From Melastoma dodecandrum (lineage: Eukaryota > Streptophyta > Magnoliopsida > Myrtales > Melastomataceae): a stretch of DNA of 64,000 nt. The notes under the pieces were generated by a model. That model made no database searches. It was not told the origin of the DNA and saw only the letters and a program-made list of their open reading frames with translations. Shown here piece after piece: positions 20,724 through 33,002 of the stretch. The position numbers and the translations under genes were made by a program. The stretch's first letter is position 1. Every line of letters begins with the position of its first letter. The stretch is from the NCBI GenBank assembly GCA_029817715.1, contig JARUPY010000117.1, positions 146,812 to 210,811 of the forward strand, in the 5' to 3' direction.

Positions 20724-21994
20724 AACTAAAAAAAACTCGTACTTAGGCAAATAATTCCTTAAAGAGAGTGTAGTTTGCGCGGTGAAGATTGAGATCTAAC
20801 TTTGCTTGCGTTCTTGAAGTTTTTGTTCGTTTCCGTTCGTCTTTGAAGCTTTCCCGGGATTCGTGAAGAATTTCCTCAACATGACATTGATCTGTGGCTC
20901 AATGAGGACAAAGGAAACGACTATTTTGAACCCCAATCTATGCACGATAAGGTACTCAGACGTGGTGAGCATATCCGGAGCATGGCATCTTGGGAAGCTT
21001 CAGGTAGAGTTACTCAATTTAATGACATTATTCTTCTTGTGGCTCTGGAATTTTTGCCTACTCTTCCACAATCAGGATTACCAAAGGTGTGCCATTCCTG
21101 GGGCATCATTTGATAACTTTCCTCGGGTTTCATTTGCATACAGGTGGGTCTTTCCCGAGCAGCACGACTAGCTCAAGGGCAGTCCATCAAGATCCAGCTA
21201 CTAGCACCTCTGCCCACCACATGCAGGCTTTCATGCGGAAAAGGATGTTTGAGGAGCCTCTTGGGCATGCAACCTCAGTAATAACCGACATTCTTGAAAA
21301 TGCAGTATTCAATTACGTGATCAGTTCTTTCCAGAAATGAGCTTTTCTCCACGAGTTGGCCATCAGGTTGTCTTAAACCCAAATTTTTTCGCAATAGTTC
21401 ATCTGATGTTGTAATATATTAGGGTGTTCTTTTAATCGATCTTCTTTATGCGACGTATGTATCTCCTTAGTGTGCCAACTTATCTTGAAATGGCTTGATT
21501 GTTTCGATAAATGTTAAATCATCATACTCCAGTCGCATAAGCCGAATCGTAAGTAGCTCGGACAAAACAAGTAATGAAATTCATCCACCTCTAGCTACAA
21601 GTTTATATTATATTTTACGAATTTTGAAAGTTTCTGCGGTATACGACATAAAATTTTCTCATAAGAAGGTAATAGAGCTCGTGGTATATCCCGTTGGGCC
21701 ATCGCGGGACGAGTCCCGATCAATAAACAATTAGCATAACTGGCCTGATGATGGGCCTGGTCCAGGATTCTATGTGAGCGAGCCCATGGGAAGGTAAGAT
21801 GAACCCCACGAGAAACCGCAAACAAACGGCCCCCCGGCGACCAACGCTAGCGCGGCAATGGAACGAGAAGAAGGGGGGAAGCTTCGCCGTTTGAATTGAC
21901 CCCTCCCCTTCCCTGTCCTTCGCTCGCTTTCCACATCTTGTCTCTTCCCAACCCCTTCCCGATCGGGACCGCGCCGGGGGTTGGGGGTTACGGC
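20724..21994. other. Unassigned region with one coding-like stretch
   Basis: A plus-strand frame without an ATG near its start runs 20847-21109 (FPQHDIDLWLNEDKGNDYFE, later SMASWEASGRVTQFND). Its composition looks coding, possibly an internal exon or a gene relic, but I do not recognise it. The 21110-21750 stretch is AT-rich without signals. 21760-21994 would be the former promoter and leader of the LRR pseudogene. Confidence 0.35.
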
Positions 21995-24295
21995 ATGGGT
22001 TGTTGCGTCAGCAAGAGCGGCGGCGACTCCAAGGCCAGCAGGGTGGCAAGGTGGCGATCCACCGGCATTGTCGCCCTCCGCGACTCCAAACTGAAGGCAA
22101 TTGACTCGTTTCCGATGCTCGTTGGATGACTTCTTCCGGCTTTTCCTGTTTGTTTTCCCTGAGGCCGAGTCGATTGATTTTTTCGTTTTCTTTTTTCTTT
22201 GGGTTGTCGATGGAGGTTGTGAACTTCGGTGATGCGGGAAGAGCGAATTGGATTGTGTGTTGATTGGTTATCTTGAGCTTGAATTGGAAAGATAAAGGAG
22301 CCTTGTTGGTGAAACTTGTTGATGTTGTTAAATGATGCCTAGTATTTTCCTTGCCCGCAGCAGTCGATGTTTAGATGGAAATTGACATGGGGTTGGTGTC
22401 TCAGTATTAGGATACTACAAGAAGCTTTCTCTATCATGATTATTGCTGAAGTGAGTTATCGTCTTATGTGGTTGGAAGGTTGTTGTGAGAATGTATTTGT
22501 AAGCATGTGCAAGGGAAACGGTATGTTAGGGTTCTAGCTGGGATTTTGATTCCTCAAAGGTACTTGCAAGTTATTATTATTTCTGACGTATGTATGGCTT
22601 ATCAACATGCGAGTGTGCCTCGAACATTTTTAATCTAAAACCTGACATTTCATTGTAATGTGGGGGGGAATTCCACGAGTTTTATCAGAAGTCTTCCTTA
22701 ATCCTTTCAAATTTTTGTTGATGAGAATTTCTCGCTTATGTTGACCCTTTTATGAGCAGTCACTTCCGGATGAAGTACTTGAGCTGGAGAAGTCTGTCCA
22801 AACACTTGACCTGACACATAACAAATTAGGTACATTAACCATGTCACTGCATTGTCTGACTGACAAACCATACTTTTGTATTTTCGCCCCAGTTAATAAT
22901 TTATAATCTCGTTATTATGTTGTAGTTGACCTTCCCGTGGAAATATGCAAGCTTATAAACATGCAGCGGCTGGTAAGATGGAGATTTTACTGTTTGCGTC
23001 ATTTTTCATATGTGAAAGAGTTCATTCATCTTTTGTAACTTTGTCTTGGGACATGAAAATCTAAATGAATGTTCATTTCCATTTTAGATATTGGCTGAAA
23101 ATCTCATTGAGCGGCTGCCCATCAATCTCGGGAAATTTCAGTCCCTGAAAATAATGATAATGGATGGGAATTGAATGAAATCCTTGCCTGATGAATGTAA
23201 TCATCTTCACTAATTTTGCGAAAAACATTTAACGCATTTAGCTGTCTTTTTCTTGTTTCATGGTATAGTACTTTACTGAACTTCAATTCTCTAGGAGTTG
23301 TCTCTACCTTTTGACCGTCACATTCTTTCTGTAGTGGGACATCTAGTGAGACTTGAACGGCTGTCCATCTCAGGAAACTTGTTAACTAACTTGCCCGACA
23401 CTATTGGGAGTTTGCGCAATGTAAGTACTAAGTATTTCAATATCCAAGGAAGAAACAAAATAAGGTTTGACTGAATGTAAAAGTCCATTACTCTCACAGC
23501 CATGTCATTCTGCTGTTGTTTTGCTTCTTTTTACTTTGGTTAGATTGAGTTTTAGTTGTTTTGTAGACTATCTCATTTAGAAAACAATCCCCATATTTTG
23601 CTTTTGGCCTCTGAAAGGACAAATTTTTTATTAGCTGATTATCAGTCCAAAAGAAATTGTGATTATCCGACTAGCATCTGTTGTGGAAATCCATGATAGA
23701 ACACTTCCTTAGAAGCAGAAATGAGCTTCTTGGAGACTGTTGCTTTATTTTGTTCTTTCCATTTAACGGCTGATGTTTGGGGGGTGTCAGATTCCTGTGA
23801 CCCCCATGGTGAAATGATTCCTCTTCCACTCCACCAGACTGTGATACTTCAATTGCTCTTTGCTCTGTGCACTCTAGTCTTGATAATGGCTTTAACAAGA
23901 AATATCTCAGGGTTCAGTGGAGCATCAGTTATGATTCAGCATTTCTTTGTGCAGCTATTGCTTTTGAATGTCTCTAACAACAAATTGAAGTCATTACCTG
24001 AGTCAATTGGAAGCTGCTTCTCTTTGGAAGAGCTGCAGGCTGATGGTATGTCCCAAGTCCATTGAGTTCATTTCCATGGCATATGTATCTGTTGCCTGAT
24101 TTTTGGTAACTCACAAACTACAACTTTTTTACCAAATACCAACGGTGAAGATATACTGCAATTTTGGATTCTATGTCCCGATATCAATTTATTCTGGTGC
24201 ACTTTGTAGGTAATTCCATTGAAGAGATTCCATCTACATTCTGCACTCTCGTCAATTTGAAGTCCCTGTCGTTGAACAATAACAAGGTGAATCAG
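21995..24295 (+). pseudogene. Truncated LRR gene with N-myristoylation start (plant LRRC57-like family)
   Basis: Relic of a small plant leucine-rich-repeat protein with a predicted lipid anchor (MGCCVSK, Gly2/Cys3/Cys4). Exons by homology: 21995 to about 22092, 22760-22829, 22926-22972, 23088-23196, 23335-23420, 23955-24045 and 24210-24295. The repeats are clear: LPDEVLELEKSVQTLDLTHN, LVRLERLSISGNLLTNLPD, LLNVSNNKLKSLPESIGSC, FCTLVNLKSLSLNNNKVN. Defects: the first donor reads AAG-GC instead of GT; exon 4 has an in-frame TGA at 23172-23174; the last exon or exons are absent, with sequence losing similarity after 24300 and a transposon at 24546. Most splice sites survive, so it was a genomic rather than retro-copied duplicate. 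It could still be transcribed. Confidence 0.85.
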
Positions 24296-24545
24296 GTAAT
24301 GACCTTCTCCGGGTGATGGACTCTCCCATCTCATTTCTTTCGTCCACCACAACCTTTGAACCCATCGTGCTCTCGACGGCCCACTAGTTGTATTATTGTG
24401 AAAAGAAATAGAGGTTAATTGACCTCAAGAAAACATGTATTAGAAGAATTAAATAAATAAAACATTCCATAAAAAAGCCAATTTCATTGTGTTTTTAATT
24501 CGATTCATACAGTTGGGATTAATTTCTTACTATTCAATAATATCA

Positions 24546-25123
24546 AGGCAAAATATACGATAATATCATAAATTATGCTTAAACTTTCTGTTTTGTCAAA
24601 ATCTTTTTTTGTTATACGATATTATCACTATCTTTAAGGTTGTAATTTTTTGTGGCCAATCTTAAATTTTATTGTTAGAAAACCAAACAGTCCTAATCTT
24701 TAAATTTCAATTATTGACTAAAAAAAGTGAAAAATGGATAATAATATTAAACAATTTCATGTGTTATTTATTATATAATTTTAATAGTTAAATTAAGTAA
24801 TTTGGAAGTCGAAGTTGTACTGTAGTTATTGATGATGTTAAGAATCTGCAAAATCGATGAAGAACGGATGATGGATTTATTGTGAGGTTACTACTACGCA
24901 TAAATTGGATTGCAAAACGATGCAATGAGATGTTAAAAGTCAACTATTATAGGATAACTGTTAGACAATATTAATGTCTTGTTTGGTTACCTCAGAGTAA
25001 AATTCAAGATTTGACAAAAAAAATTACAACACTGAAGATAGTGATAATATCGTATAGTCAAAAAAGGTTTTGACAAAACAGAAAATTTGAGCATAGTTTA
25101 TGATATTATCGTATATTTTTCCT
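24546..25123. mobile_element. Non-autonomous MULE-like element (578 bp) with long terminal inverted repeats
   Basis: Left end AGGCAAAATATACGATAATA and right end (reverse complement) AGGAAAAATATACGATAATA open two inverted repeats of about 140-150 bp (to about 24700, and from about 24985). They share further blocks such as TTTCTGTTTTGTCAAAA and ACGATATTATCACTATCTT. Flanking direct repeats AATATCA lie at 24539-24545 and 25124-25130. No coding capacity. Long arms suggest MULE rather than hAT. Confidence 0.85.
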
Positions 25124-25134
25124 AATATCAATAA

Positions 25135-26426
25135 TATTTAATAGTTAGACACGTGCCGTATCGGGACTCCGCCGCCCACTGATTGTGATTGTGCACGAAA
25201 AATAAAAGCGGGCCGACAGTCGAGCCCTTTTCCGTCAATTCCGAAAAAAAGTTTTCCCCTTTTCGTAGATCTCGGATCTCTTCTACCCTCGATTCGATCC
25301 TCCTCCGCCCGCTAATCGCCCGATTCAAGGTCTCTTCCTTTCAGTGCTCGTCTTCCGCTGTCGATCTATACCGTTTTAGGCCGGAACGGATCCGGATTGT
25401 TTTTTCTAGGGTTTTGAGTTTGGATCAATGATTTTGGGGCCCTTTCTCGTCGATTTTGTTCTGGGATTGTGAAATTAGGCTCAATATCACTTCCCTGTTG
25501 TGTCGCGTCGCTCAATTCGGGTGTAATTCTTCGTTGACTTTTCTAGGGTTCGGGGTGTTTTTGTATTTGGGATTAGGGATTGAATTGAACCCCGTTTCTG
25601 CCAGGACCCCACTTTTACGGGGAATCTTGTTGAAATCTCTCCTCTTCTCGGTCTAATTGTCGGAGAGTTTGTAAAAGTAGGATAGCTAGGGTTAGGGTTT
25701 TTCGAAATTGGGGTTTTGGCGTGGAAGTGTGGGAGTTTCGTTATATCTTTTAGGAGTGTTTGCCGAAATGATTTTCCCACCCCAATTTGGACGAATAGAT
25801 CCCGGTTTCACCCCAACCTGTAGGAACTCCTCTTTGAGGTAAAATTAATCACATTGCATGAAGCATTTAATGTTACTAGATGTGTCATATCCCAGAGATT
25901 TGAAGTTCCTGGGCCTTTAAGAATTTCATGCACGTGTCGACTGCACCCATGCCATCACAGTTGGTAAAGTGACTGCTATCAGCAGTTTAGGGCCCCCACC
26001 TTTCCTTCCAATCACTTACCCTACTGCCTTTCTCCATGATGTAATAAAATAGAAAGACCGCTTGAAACATTTTCTCTTTAAAGTTGTGTCGGGGACTATT
26101 TCATTGGTGGAGACAAATTACAAAGATTTACTCCTGAGCTGAGAGGGGTTACTTATTTTTATTGTCATGGTGGATAGAAGCAATTAATTAAGCTGCTGAG
26201 TTGGAGATTCTGTGTATTTGATGATCAAGTGGATCATTGGCTGTTGAAAGAAAATGCTTGCTGGAATTTTGGGTCACTTGAGTCCGGTTTACCACGTCCT
26301 TATTTTGTGTAGTGTTGTGCCTTTCTAGTGGATATTAGCAGAATCTGGTTGTTCCACGGGTAGTGTTGAATGTTCTGAATATCTCATCTTGGAGCTCTTT
26401 CTTTTTTACCGTGATGCAGTTGGAAG
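25135..26426 (+). promoter_or_regulatory. Promoter, leader exon and probable leader intron of the ELM2/SANT gene
   Basis: A pyrimidine-rich leader-like stretch (about 25200-25329) ends in CAAG/GTCTCT. The first good acceptor before the ATG is TGATGCAG at 26419, giving a leader intron of about 1.09 kb (25330-26419) and a start codon 7 bp after it. Borders are inferred from sequence only. Confidence 0.5.
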
Positions 26427-28104
26427 ATGGTGCAGAAACGATCTTTTGATGATCAGGCATCCCATGAATCTCCTTCGAAGCTTCGTAGGCAGGAACAATT
26501 CTGCAATCAGCCAGTTTTGTTTCCTGGATATGATTTTTATGAGGAATCCATCGCTCCGGTGAATTCTTCAGGTTGGAAAATTGAGAACCGCCATCATATG
26601 TGGTCTCTATCATCTACTTATGTCTTTCACTAGCTCATATGAACATAAAAGTCTACTTACGTCTTTCACTAGCTAATATGAACGTGGAAGTCATTCTGAT
26701 GTGATTGTAATTTTTATATTTAAAGGGCTTTGTCTGGGGGCGTACCAATTTGACATTGCTGAGAGTCGTTCGGTTGTGATATGAAAACTGAATTTTTATG
26801 GGGGCATACCAAGTTGACCTCACTTTCATTGATGCTTGTGTTTTTGTCCTTGTTCAGTAAAACCTGAAGATTGGTCACTGACAAGAGTAGTGGGCAAAGA
26901 TGAAATGTTCTGTGGTATGAGAAAACCTTCTATGGACCTAAAAAACTACTGCCCTCAAACCAAAGAGGACATTCACTTACCCGAAGATTTTTGTGAACGG
27001 GTCCCCTCCGCATTCTATCCAGAGCACCGAAGCACTGTGTCGAGCTATTCACATGATAACTATAGATGGCTTCTGCGAAATCCGCCGCAGAAAGTAGTCC
27101 CCATTGGACCAGAGTATCAGGCCGACATTCCAGCATGGAGCCCCCCAGATAATCCTGTTGTTATCAGCAAATCTCTGAGGGCTGCTCCCTTTGTTTCTGT
27201 AAACGATACTGAAGATAAGCTTGCTGGTATTTGTGTCACTCCACTGTCTGGTCTTGAAGTCTGTAGAATTGATAATGACCAAGTTGGAGCTGGAAGGGGT
27301 GATTGTGGTTGCCGAGATGAGGGATCATTGAGGTGTGTGAGGCAACACATAGTAGAAGCCAGAGAGAAGCTCAGGATGGCAGTTGGGGAGGATGCATTTC
27401 TTGAATGGAGTTGCCATGATATGGGAGAGCAAGTGGCAGACAGGTGGCTGGATGAGGAAGAAGTGCTATTCCGGGAAGTAATATTTTCAGGCCCTTCTTC
27501 CACAGGCAAAAACTTTTGGAATTATCTATCTTCCACCTTTCCCTCTCGGACGAAAGCAGAAATAGTTAGTTACTATTACAACGTCTTTATGCTTCAAAGG
27601 AGAGCAAGACAAAACAGATGTGCCCTATTGAATGTTGACAGTGATGATGACGAGTGGCATTCTAGCGACGAGGAAGATGAGGATTCTGATGTTGAATATC
27701 CCGAAGAAGAAGGTGGTCTTGTTAGCAGCAACGGTTTGGTAGAGACGAATGAATCTGATGGCTATATAGAAGAAGAAATGTCAAGTGATGAAGCGGATGC
27801 TGCAGAAATATGTCCTCCAAAGTTGATTGGTAAAGATGATGGCACTCAAGATGACTCGTGCACGTCATTCGAGAGCGTGGATGCTTTAACAGGAACTCGT
27901 TTTAAGGATAGCGATGTTAATCCATGGCTTGACGCAGATGTGCAAAACTATATCTCTGAGCCTGGCGATGTTAAGTTTTGGGATGCAGGCGACCTTTTCT
28001 ACCCAAGCACAGGAGTTGACTTCTTGCCAACTGTCAGTATGATCGAGGAGGTTTTTGCAGACGAGCCCTGGAACCTCAACCAAGATCCAAACGGTCTAAG
28101 TTAG
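26427..28104 (+). CDS. ELM2 and SANT/Myb-like domain nuclear protein
   Basis: Probable chromatin-associated regulator. Exons 26427-26571 and 26858-28104, joined GT/AG in phase 1, give 463 residues. A short basic N-terminus (KLRRQEQ) comes first. The ELM2-like core VPIGPEYQADIPAW is near residues 129-142, and a SANT/Myb-like helix region at about 244-302 (WLDEEEVLFREVIF, KNFWNYLSSTFPSRTKAEI, YYYNVFMLQRR). After it comes an extended acidic tail (DSDDDEWHSSDEEDEDSDVE). ELM2-SANT proteins in animals recruit histone deacetylases; plant homologues of this type are less well characterised. The downstream 200 bp look like a 3' UTR. No lesion is seen. The start is the first ATG after the leader acceptor. 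Confidence 0.9.
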
Positions 28105-30534
28105 TACATATTGTAAGATTATATTAGCATAATAGAACTGGTGTGGACTGCCATTTGCAGTTTTGCATCTCCTTGAAATTGAAGCCTCTCCAGTCTTCTG
28201 AGGTTTTAGGTGGCAGTCAACCGACCAGTGTAAATAATCTATGTTCTCCTTAAAAGTGTCTAATTCTTTGTACATTTGGGATTCTTAATCCCTTTGCCGT
28301 AAGTTTATATAGTATCGATGAGAAATCAAAAAAGATTTGCTGTTTGCCCGGCGGATTCAAGTGATCATCTCTTATGGCCTGCATCTGGCTGTGCATCATG
28401 AAGGTAAAGGGCATGAATTTCTGCAGATTTTTTCTGGGTTTGTCCTCTGTTCAGGATAAATGACTGCTCGTGTTCCGCCCATTCGGGTGAATCCCGTAAG
28501 CTGTCGATCGCGAAGATTGTTCCAACTGCTCCCAACTATACTTACTTAAGCCGGTATAAAGCTGCCATCTCAATCAAAAGGGGGGGTCGGCACGCTTGCA
28601 GTTACAGTAGTGCAATCCCACTCATATTTAATCATTAACATTTCATTTAATTGATTAGTAGTTGGGTATGGCCTGGATCAGATCTAGAAGTGACTACAAT
28701 ATACAACGTGCCCCAGTTGCCGAGCAAAACTAACACACCACGTTTGAGGTTTTGGAATGTGAATATCAAAAAAGTGTAATGTGGGTCCATTGCCTAAGTC
28801 CCATTAGAGAGGTTTGGTAGCTGGGCAACCCCTTTCCTGAAAAGACAGATAATTCAGATGCCAAATCCTCCTGCAATTTTAAGGGCTTAAACTTTTGCCA
28901 AAGTAGTTGAAATCAATTTGAGATTTGCAGTCCATTACCTGATCTCATCTGACTTAAGCAATCAATGCAGTTTGTAGCGAAGTCCTTCGAACTGGATTGG
29001 GTAGTTCTCGTAGATTTAGAGCTTACGCTAGGCCGCCCCACCTCAGTTAAATCTCGAGTTATGGCAAAATGAGTGGAAACGAACCTCTCATGGGATGATT
29101 GTTAGTCCTGGGACGGCCACAAAGCCAACAAAAGGCAGGAAGCCAAAGCAAAAAAGTCCAACCACAGACCGAGCCAAACCACATCTACTTTGGGATGCAT
29201 AGAGCCGGCTAGGAACAGACCAACAAGAAAATATGTTGATCAAGCATGAGGTCGAGTAAACAAATAGAATTCAAATGTAGTCGAGTTGTGCAAGTAGTCA
29301 GAATTTTAAAGGGTACACATCCACGTTTCGGCGAGTCTTAAGGGTGCAAGGATGTAAAAGGAAAAAGAGAAAGAGAGCCGGCTCCGTCTCACTCATTGGA
29401 CGATAACAATGGCCGGCAACTCGAATAAAAATAAATTTTGATCGGAGAAGTTCGACAAAAGGCAGGATTCTTGCTTCACAACTTATTTGCAATCACCGGA
29501 CAAACTCCCCAAAGAGGAAGTCCAGTTTTCCTTCTAAGAAGTTGGTGGTCTTTAAGAGTTTGGGTGGAAAGAAATTGGTGAAAGGGCCAAAACTCTTTTA
29601 AGAGTTTGGGTGGTCAGAACAATGCGTAATTGCCTTGTAAAAAGTAGGGGTCTTTCTCCGTGCTACCGAGTCCTAAGCCTCGATGAATTGCATTCTTGGA
29701 GGACGTCTCCAGAACTAGTTCAAAAGCAAACACCAAGACAAACCGTGATGCTCTGCAATAATTAGTCGGTCCGCTTCTACTCTCACTCTACTAGGTTTAC
29801 GTAAAAAAACAGAAAGGGAATACATTTTGATCGTTTGTGCCGAAGCCCTCGATGCCCACGAAGGAGGGAACGAGGATATGCTTCAAATAAGCTTCCTTCT
29901 TTCTTTTCCTTTTGACGCAGATGCTGATGTAACAGTAATTTCCTTGCGCGTAGCCAGCTTGGTCGATACTGTTGATATCGAGAATATCAATGTGACTGAG
30001 TGAAAGCAGTCGGAGCCGTATTGTATTCCCGTGTCGACTGCAACTATCGACATGAATTGTAATCTTAAAATTAAAAGTGCAAATAAAGCGATAAGTTAGG
30101 AAGAAGAGGGGAGGGGGCAGTTGGTAGGATGGCTGGTGTGTTGTTAGTTCCCTTTCCACATCCTCCCCATCCCTTAGTTAGACCCGCTTCTCCGAACTGG
30201 AACCCGATGGCATGCTTGTGGCCTACTCGCGTACATGTGCCGTCGTGTCTCTTAACACCCCCTCGTTTTCATCACTTGACAGTCCCTTGCTTTGCTTGCA
30301 TGGATTTCTCCACCCTTCAAAAAATTAAAATAAAATCAAGCCTGCTTAACCTTTAACCTTAGCTTAGCTTAAACAGCACTTACACTTAACACACACACAC
30401 ACAACACCCGAACACAGACCCAATAACATTCTACCTCTTTTTGCTGAGATCTGATCTGATTTTGAGGTTGTACTTTGATTGTCTGATCTGGGATTTTCCT
30501 GAAATTGTTGCAAGTGGTAGAGAAAAGGAGGAGG
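28105..30534. other. Intergenic region between the ELM2 and ZAT-like genes
   Basis: 28105 to about 28330 is the probable 3' UTR of the ELM2 gene. The rest has no recognisable gene. A minus-strand frame at 29797-30159 is open but not recognised and lacks family features. Before 30534 lies a leader-like stretch with a CA-rich microsatellite (near 30390) that suits the promoter of the zinc-finger gene. Confidence 0.4.
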
Positions 30535-32069
30535 ATGATGAGGGATGAGGATGGTGATGTTAAAGTCAAACATGTGTGCAGGTTCTGTGACAAGAGCTTC
30601 CCAAGTGGGAGGCAATTGGGAGGTCACATGAGGTCTCATCAGAACCACAACAATCTAATTTCTGAACCAGAAGGGATAGCTGGCGAGAAGAATCGGAGGA
30701 AGAAGATCAGGGTGAGGATCAAGAAGATGGAGAAGGGTCTCGATCCGGGGGAGAATTTTGAGTGCAGTGTGGAGTTGGGTCACGGAGGGAGAAGAGGAGC
30801 TTATGTTTTGAGGGAGAATCCGAGGAAGAGCTGGAGGATTGCGGCGGATGAGTCGAGCGAGGACGTGTCATCAGATCGGGACAAGTCCTGCAGGGAGTGC
30901 CGGAGAGGGTTCGGGTCATGGAAGGCCTTGTTTGGACACATGAAGAGGCACGCGTTGGAGGACCGGGACTCGAGAACCAGCGACGACCGGAAGGAGATAG
31001 CTGTTCCAGCAGTAGGGGAGGAAGATAGCTGGTCGGGGGACGAGGATGAGGAGGAGGTGGCTGTGCCTCGCCGTATGAGGAGATCGGGCAGAAGGAAGGG
31101 GTACATGGTGGCTGCAGCCAGCTCATCATCGCTGTCACCGGTCAATAATAACGAAGATGGCAACGAAGGTGGTCATCACCATAATATGGCATCCTCGGTG
31201 TCGGAGATTGATCAGGAGCAGGAGGAGGTGGCTATGTGCCTGATGATGCTTTCGAAGGACGTTGGCCAATGGAAAGTCTCGGATTCCATTGTTGCAACGC
31301 CATCCAAGGCAAAAATGCCCTGGCCGGATGCCAAAAAGGTCGGCGGTAGTATCGGGAACCTGTCTCAGATAATTTGGATGCTAAGTATGAAGAAGTCGAA
31401 TTCCAATCCCGGGTTGACAGGAGAAGAGACAGGAAGAGACCATGGTCGTCCTCTTCAGATTTGAATGATTTCGAACAAGGGATGAAAACCCAGAAAGAGT
31501 TTGCGACCGGCAAAGTCGGTCTCGGATTCATATCTGGGATTTGGGTGAATTCGGACAAGAGGACCAGATTCGAGTGCTCGACGTGTAACAAGGTCTTCCA
31601 CTCTTACCAAGCATTGGGTGGTCATAAGGCCAGCCACAGTAAGATCAAGGATTGCTTCCCAGCCAAGATCGATGGCAATGACAACAGTATCGAGATTCAC
31701 ACCTCCCGCGCATCAAACAACGTCCCCGGTACGATCGAGAGGAGGACAAATGGGATCGTGGGAAAGAAACACGAATGCCCGGTCTGCCTGAAGGTGTTTC
31801 CTTCTGGGCAGGCCCTGGGTGGTCACAAGAGGTCCCACATGCAGCAGGGAAGTAGGGCCATCCTGAACGTGAGGGACGCCTTCGACCTCAACCTGCCTGC
31901 GCAGATGGAGGAGGAAGGGAGCAGCCATGTTCAGTTCCTGGGGTGCCGGAAGCAGCAGACACAGCCAAGAAGAGCCTCTCGCTGGCCTTTGACTTTGATA
32001 TTTCAATCTTCATACGAAAGAGACTACACATTTCACTTAATCTTATTATTGATTGAATTCATTCTTTAA
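30535..32069 (+). pseudogene. ZAT-type C2H2 zinc-finger repressor gene with two apparent frameshifts
   Basis: Related to plant ZAT1/4/9 transcription repressors, nuclear and intronless in the family. Fingers in order: [61 protein letters not shown] and [20 protein letters not shown], the last with a canonical QALGGH core, then an EAR-like repression motif FDLNLP. Family landmarks between fingers are present (YVLRENPRKSW, EEVAMCLMMLSKDV). The first part is in one frame from ATG 30535; fingers 3 and 4 are in another frame, open only from 31350. The break lies near 31330-31365. After FDLNLP the expected ending WxxGSSxxxEPLAGL is also in a different frame (ending near 31993). Two independent shifts suggest a pseudogene; assembly errors or a recently dead allele are alternatives. 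Confidence 0.75.
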
Positions 32070-32189
32070 GCTTCACCTTTTGATTTTGTTTATTCTTCTT
32101 TAAATCCAAAGTTAAAAGACAACAGAACAGAAGAAGTTGGTAAACTGTTCCTGCGGCTGGGATTGAAAAATTATCCTTTGAGATTTTAA

Positions 32190-32420
32190 TATTGTTTTTC
32201 CGGGTTCGAAGCCCATAAGGCCCATTTGGACCTAAGTATTTTTGTCCCACGTTAATTGGGAAAGGCACCTTGGGGTTTTCCAACCCCTACATAAAGGAGC
32301 CTTCCCCTTTCCTTTTTTTTTTTTGTTTATTCTTCCTATTTCTCCGCTCTCTTAAATCTTTTTTAGTTCTTATTTTTTGTTCCTGACTCGTGAGTGCACA
32401 CGAGTCGGACGCAAGTAATG
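32190..32420 (+). repeat. LTR-like promoter fragment related to the 58.5-kb element
   Basis: The order AGCCCATAAGG, TTTGTCCCAC, AAAGGCACC, CCTACATAAAGGAGCCTTCC, then a T-rich run parallels 58741-58860 (AGCCCAT, TTTGTCCCAC, CTATATAAAGGGAAGTCC). It looks like the U3/R part of a related LTR. I could not define ends or a second copy. Confidence 0.4.
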
Positions 32421-33002
32421 TTTCATTATAACATTTTTGTTTAGATTTCGTTGAGAAGAATCTACTCTTTGTCTTTGGAGGCTCACTGAACAGACAAGAC
32501 CTCCGCCGACACCACGTAGAAGAAGCTCCAGCTCATAAGAAAAATGTAAAGATTGCTCGGGGATGGCCTGAGGGATCCCGATTGGATGTCGGGATGCATG
32601 GCTTCGTAGATGTGAAGGGGTGGGCTTGAGCTTTGTTAGGCAGCCTAAATGATGAATATTTTTGTTGGTATCGCAAAGGTTTGCGGCAAACTAACTCGGT
32701 TTCGGCTTTTTAGAGTTCAAGGCATCCACAAGTGGGGATAATTATCTTAGGTTAGAGATTACACAGAAAGTCGCACCGCATCGTCCCATAAATATTTGAG
32801 GAGAAAAGGAGAAATAAATCATATCCAAACCTCAAAAGATCATTTTTTGGCATAAAAAACAACAAGGAGTTTGGTGAAGCCCACAAAGAAAATGCAGAAG
32901 TGGGTTCACTCCCATGTTTGATCCAAAATAACGTTAGTTCGCAAAATATTTCACAAAATAGGTTGGTCAAACCTAAAATTTCTCAACTAGTGTCGATATA
33001 TC
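32421..33002. other. Unassigned AT-rich region
   Basis: It may continue the LTR-like fragment on its left. I see no reading frame with family features, no RNA gene and no clear repeat. Confidence 0.3.

Noticed and set aside
30719..31163. Serine/proline-rich minus-strand genes opposite the zinc-finger gene
   Set aside because: They are antisense shadows of the acidic and finger-coding frame at 30535.
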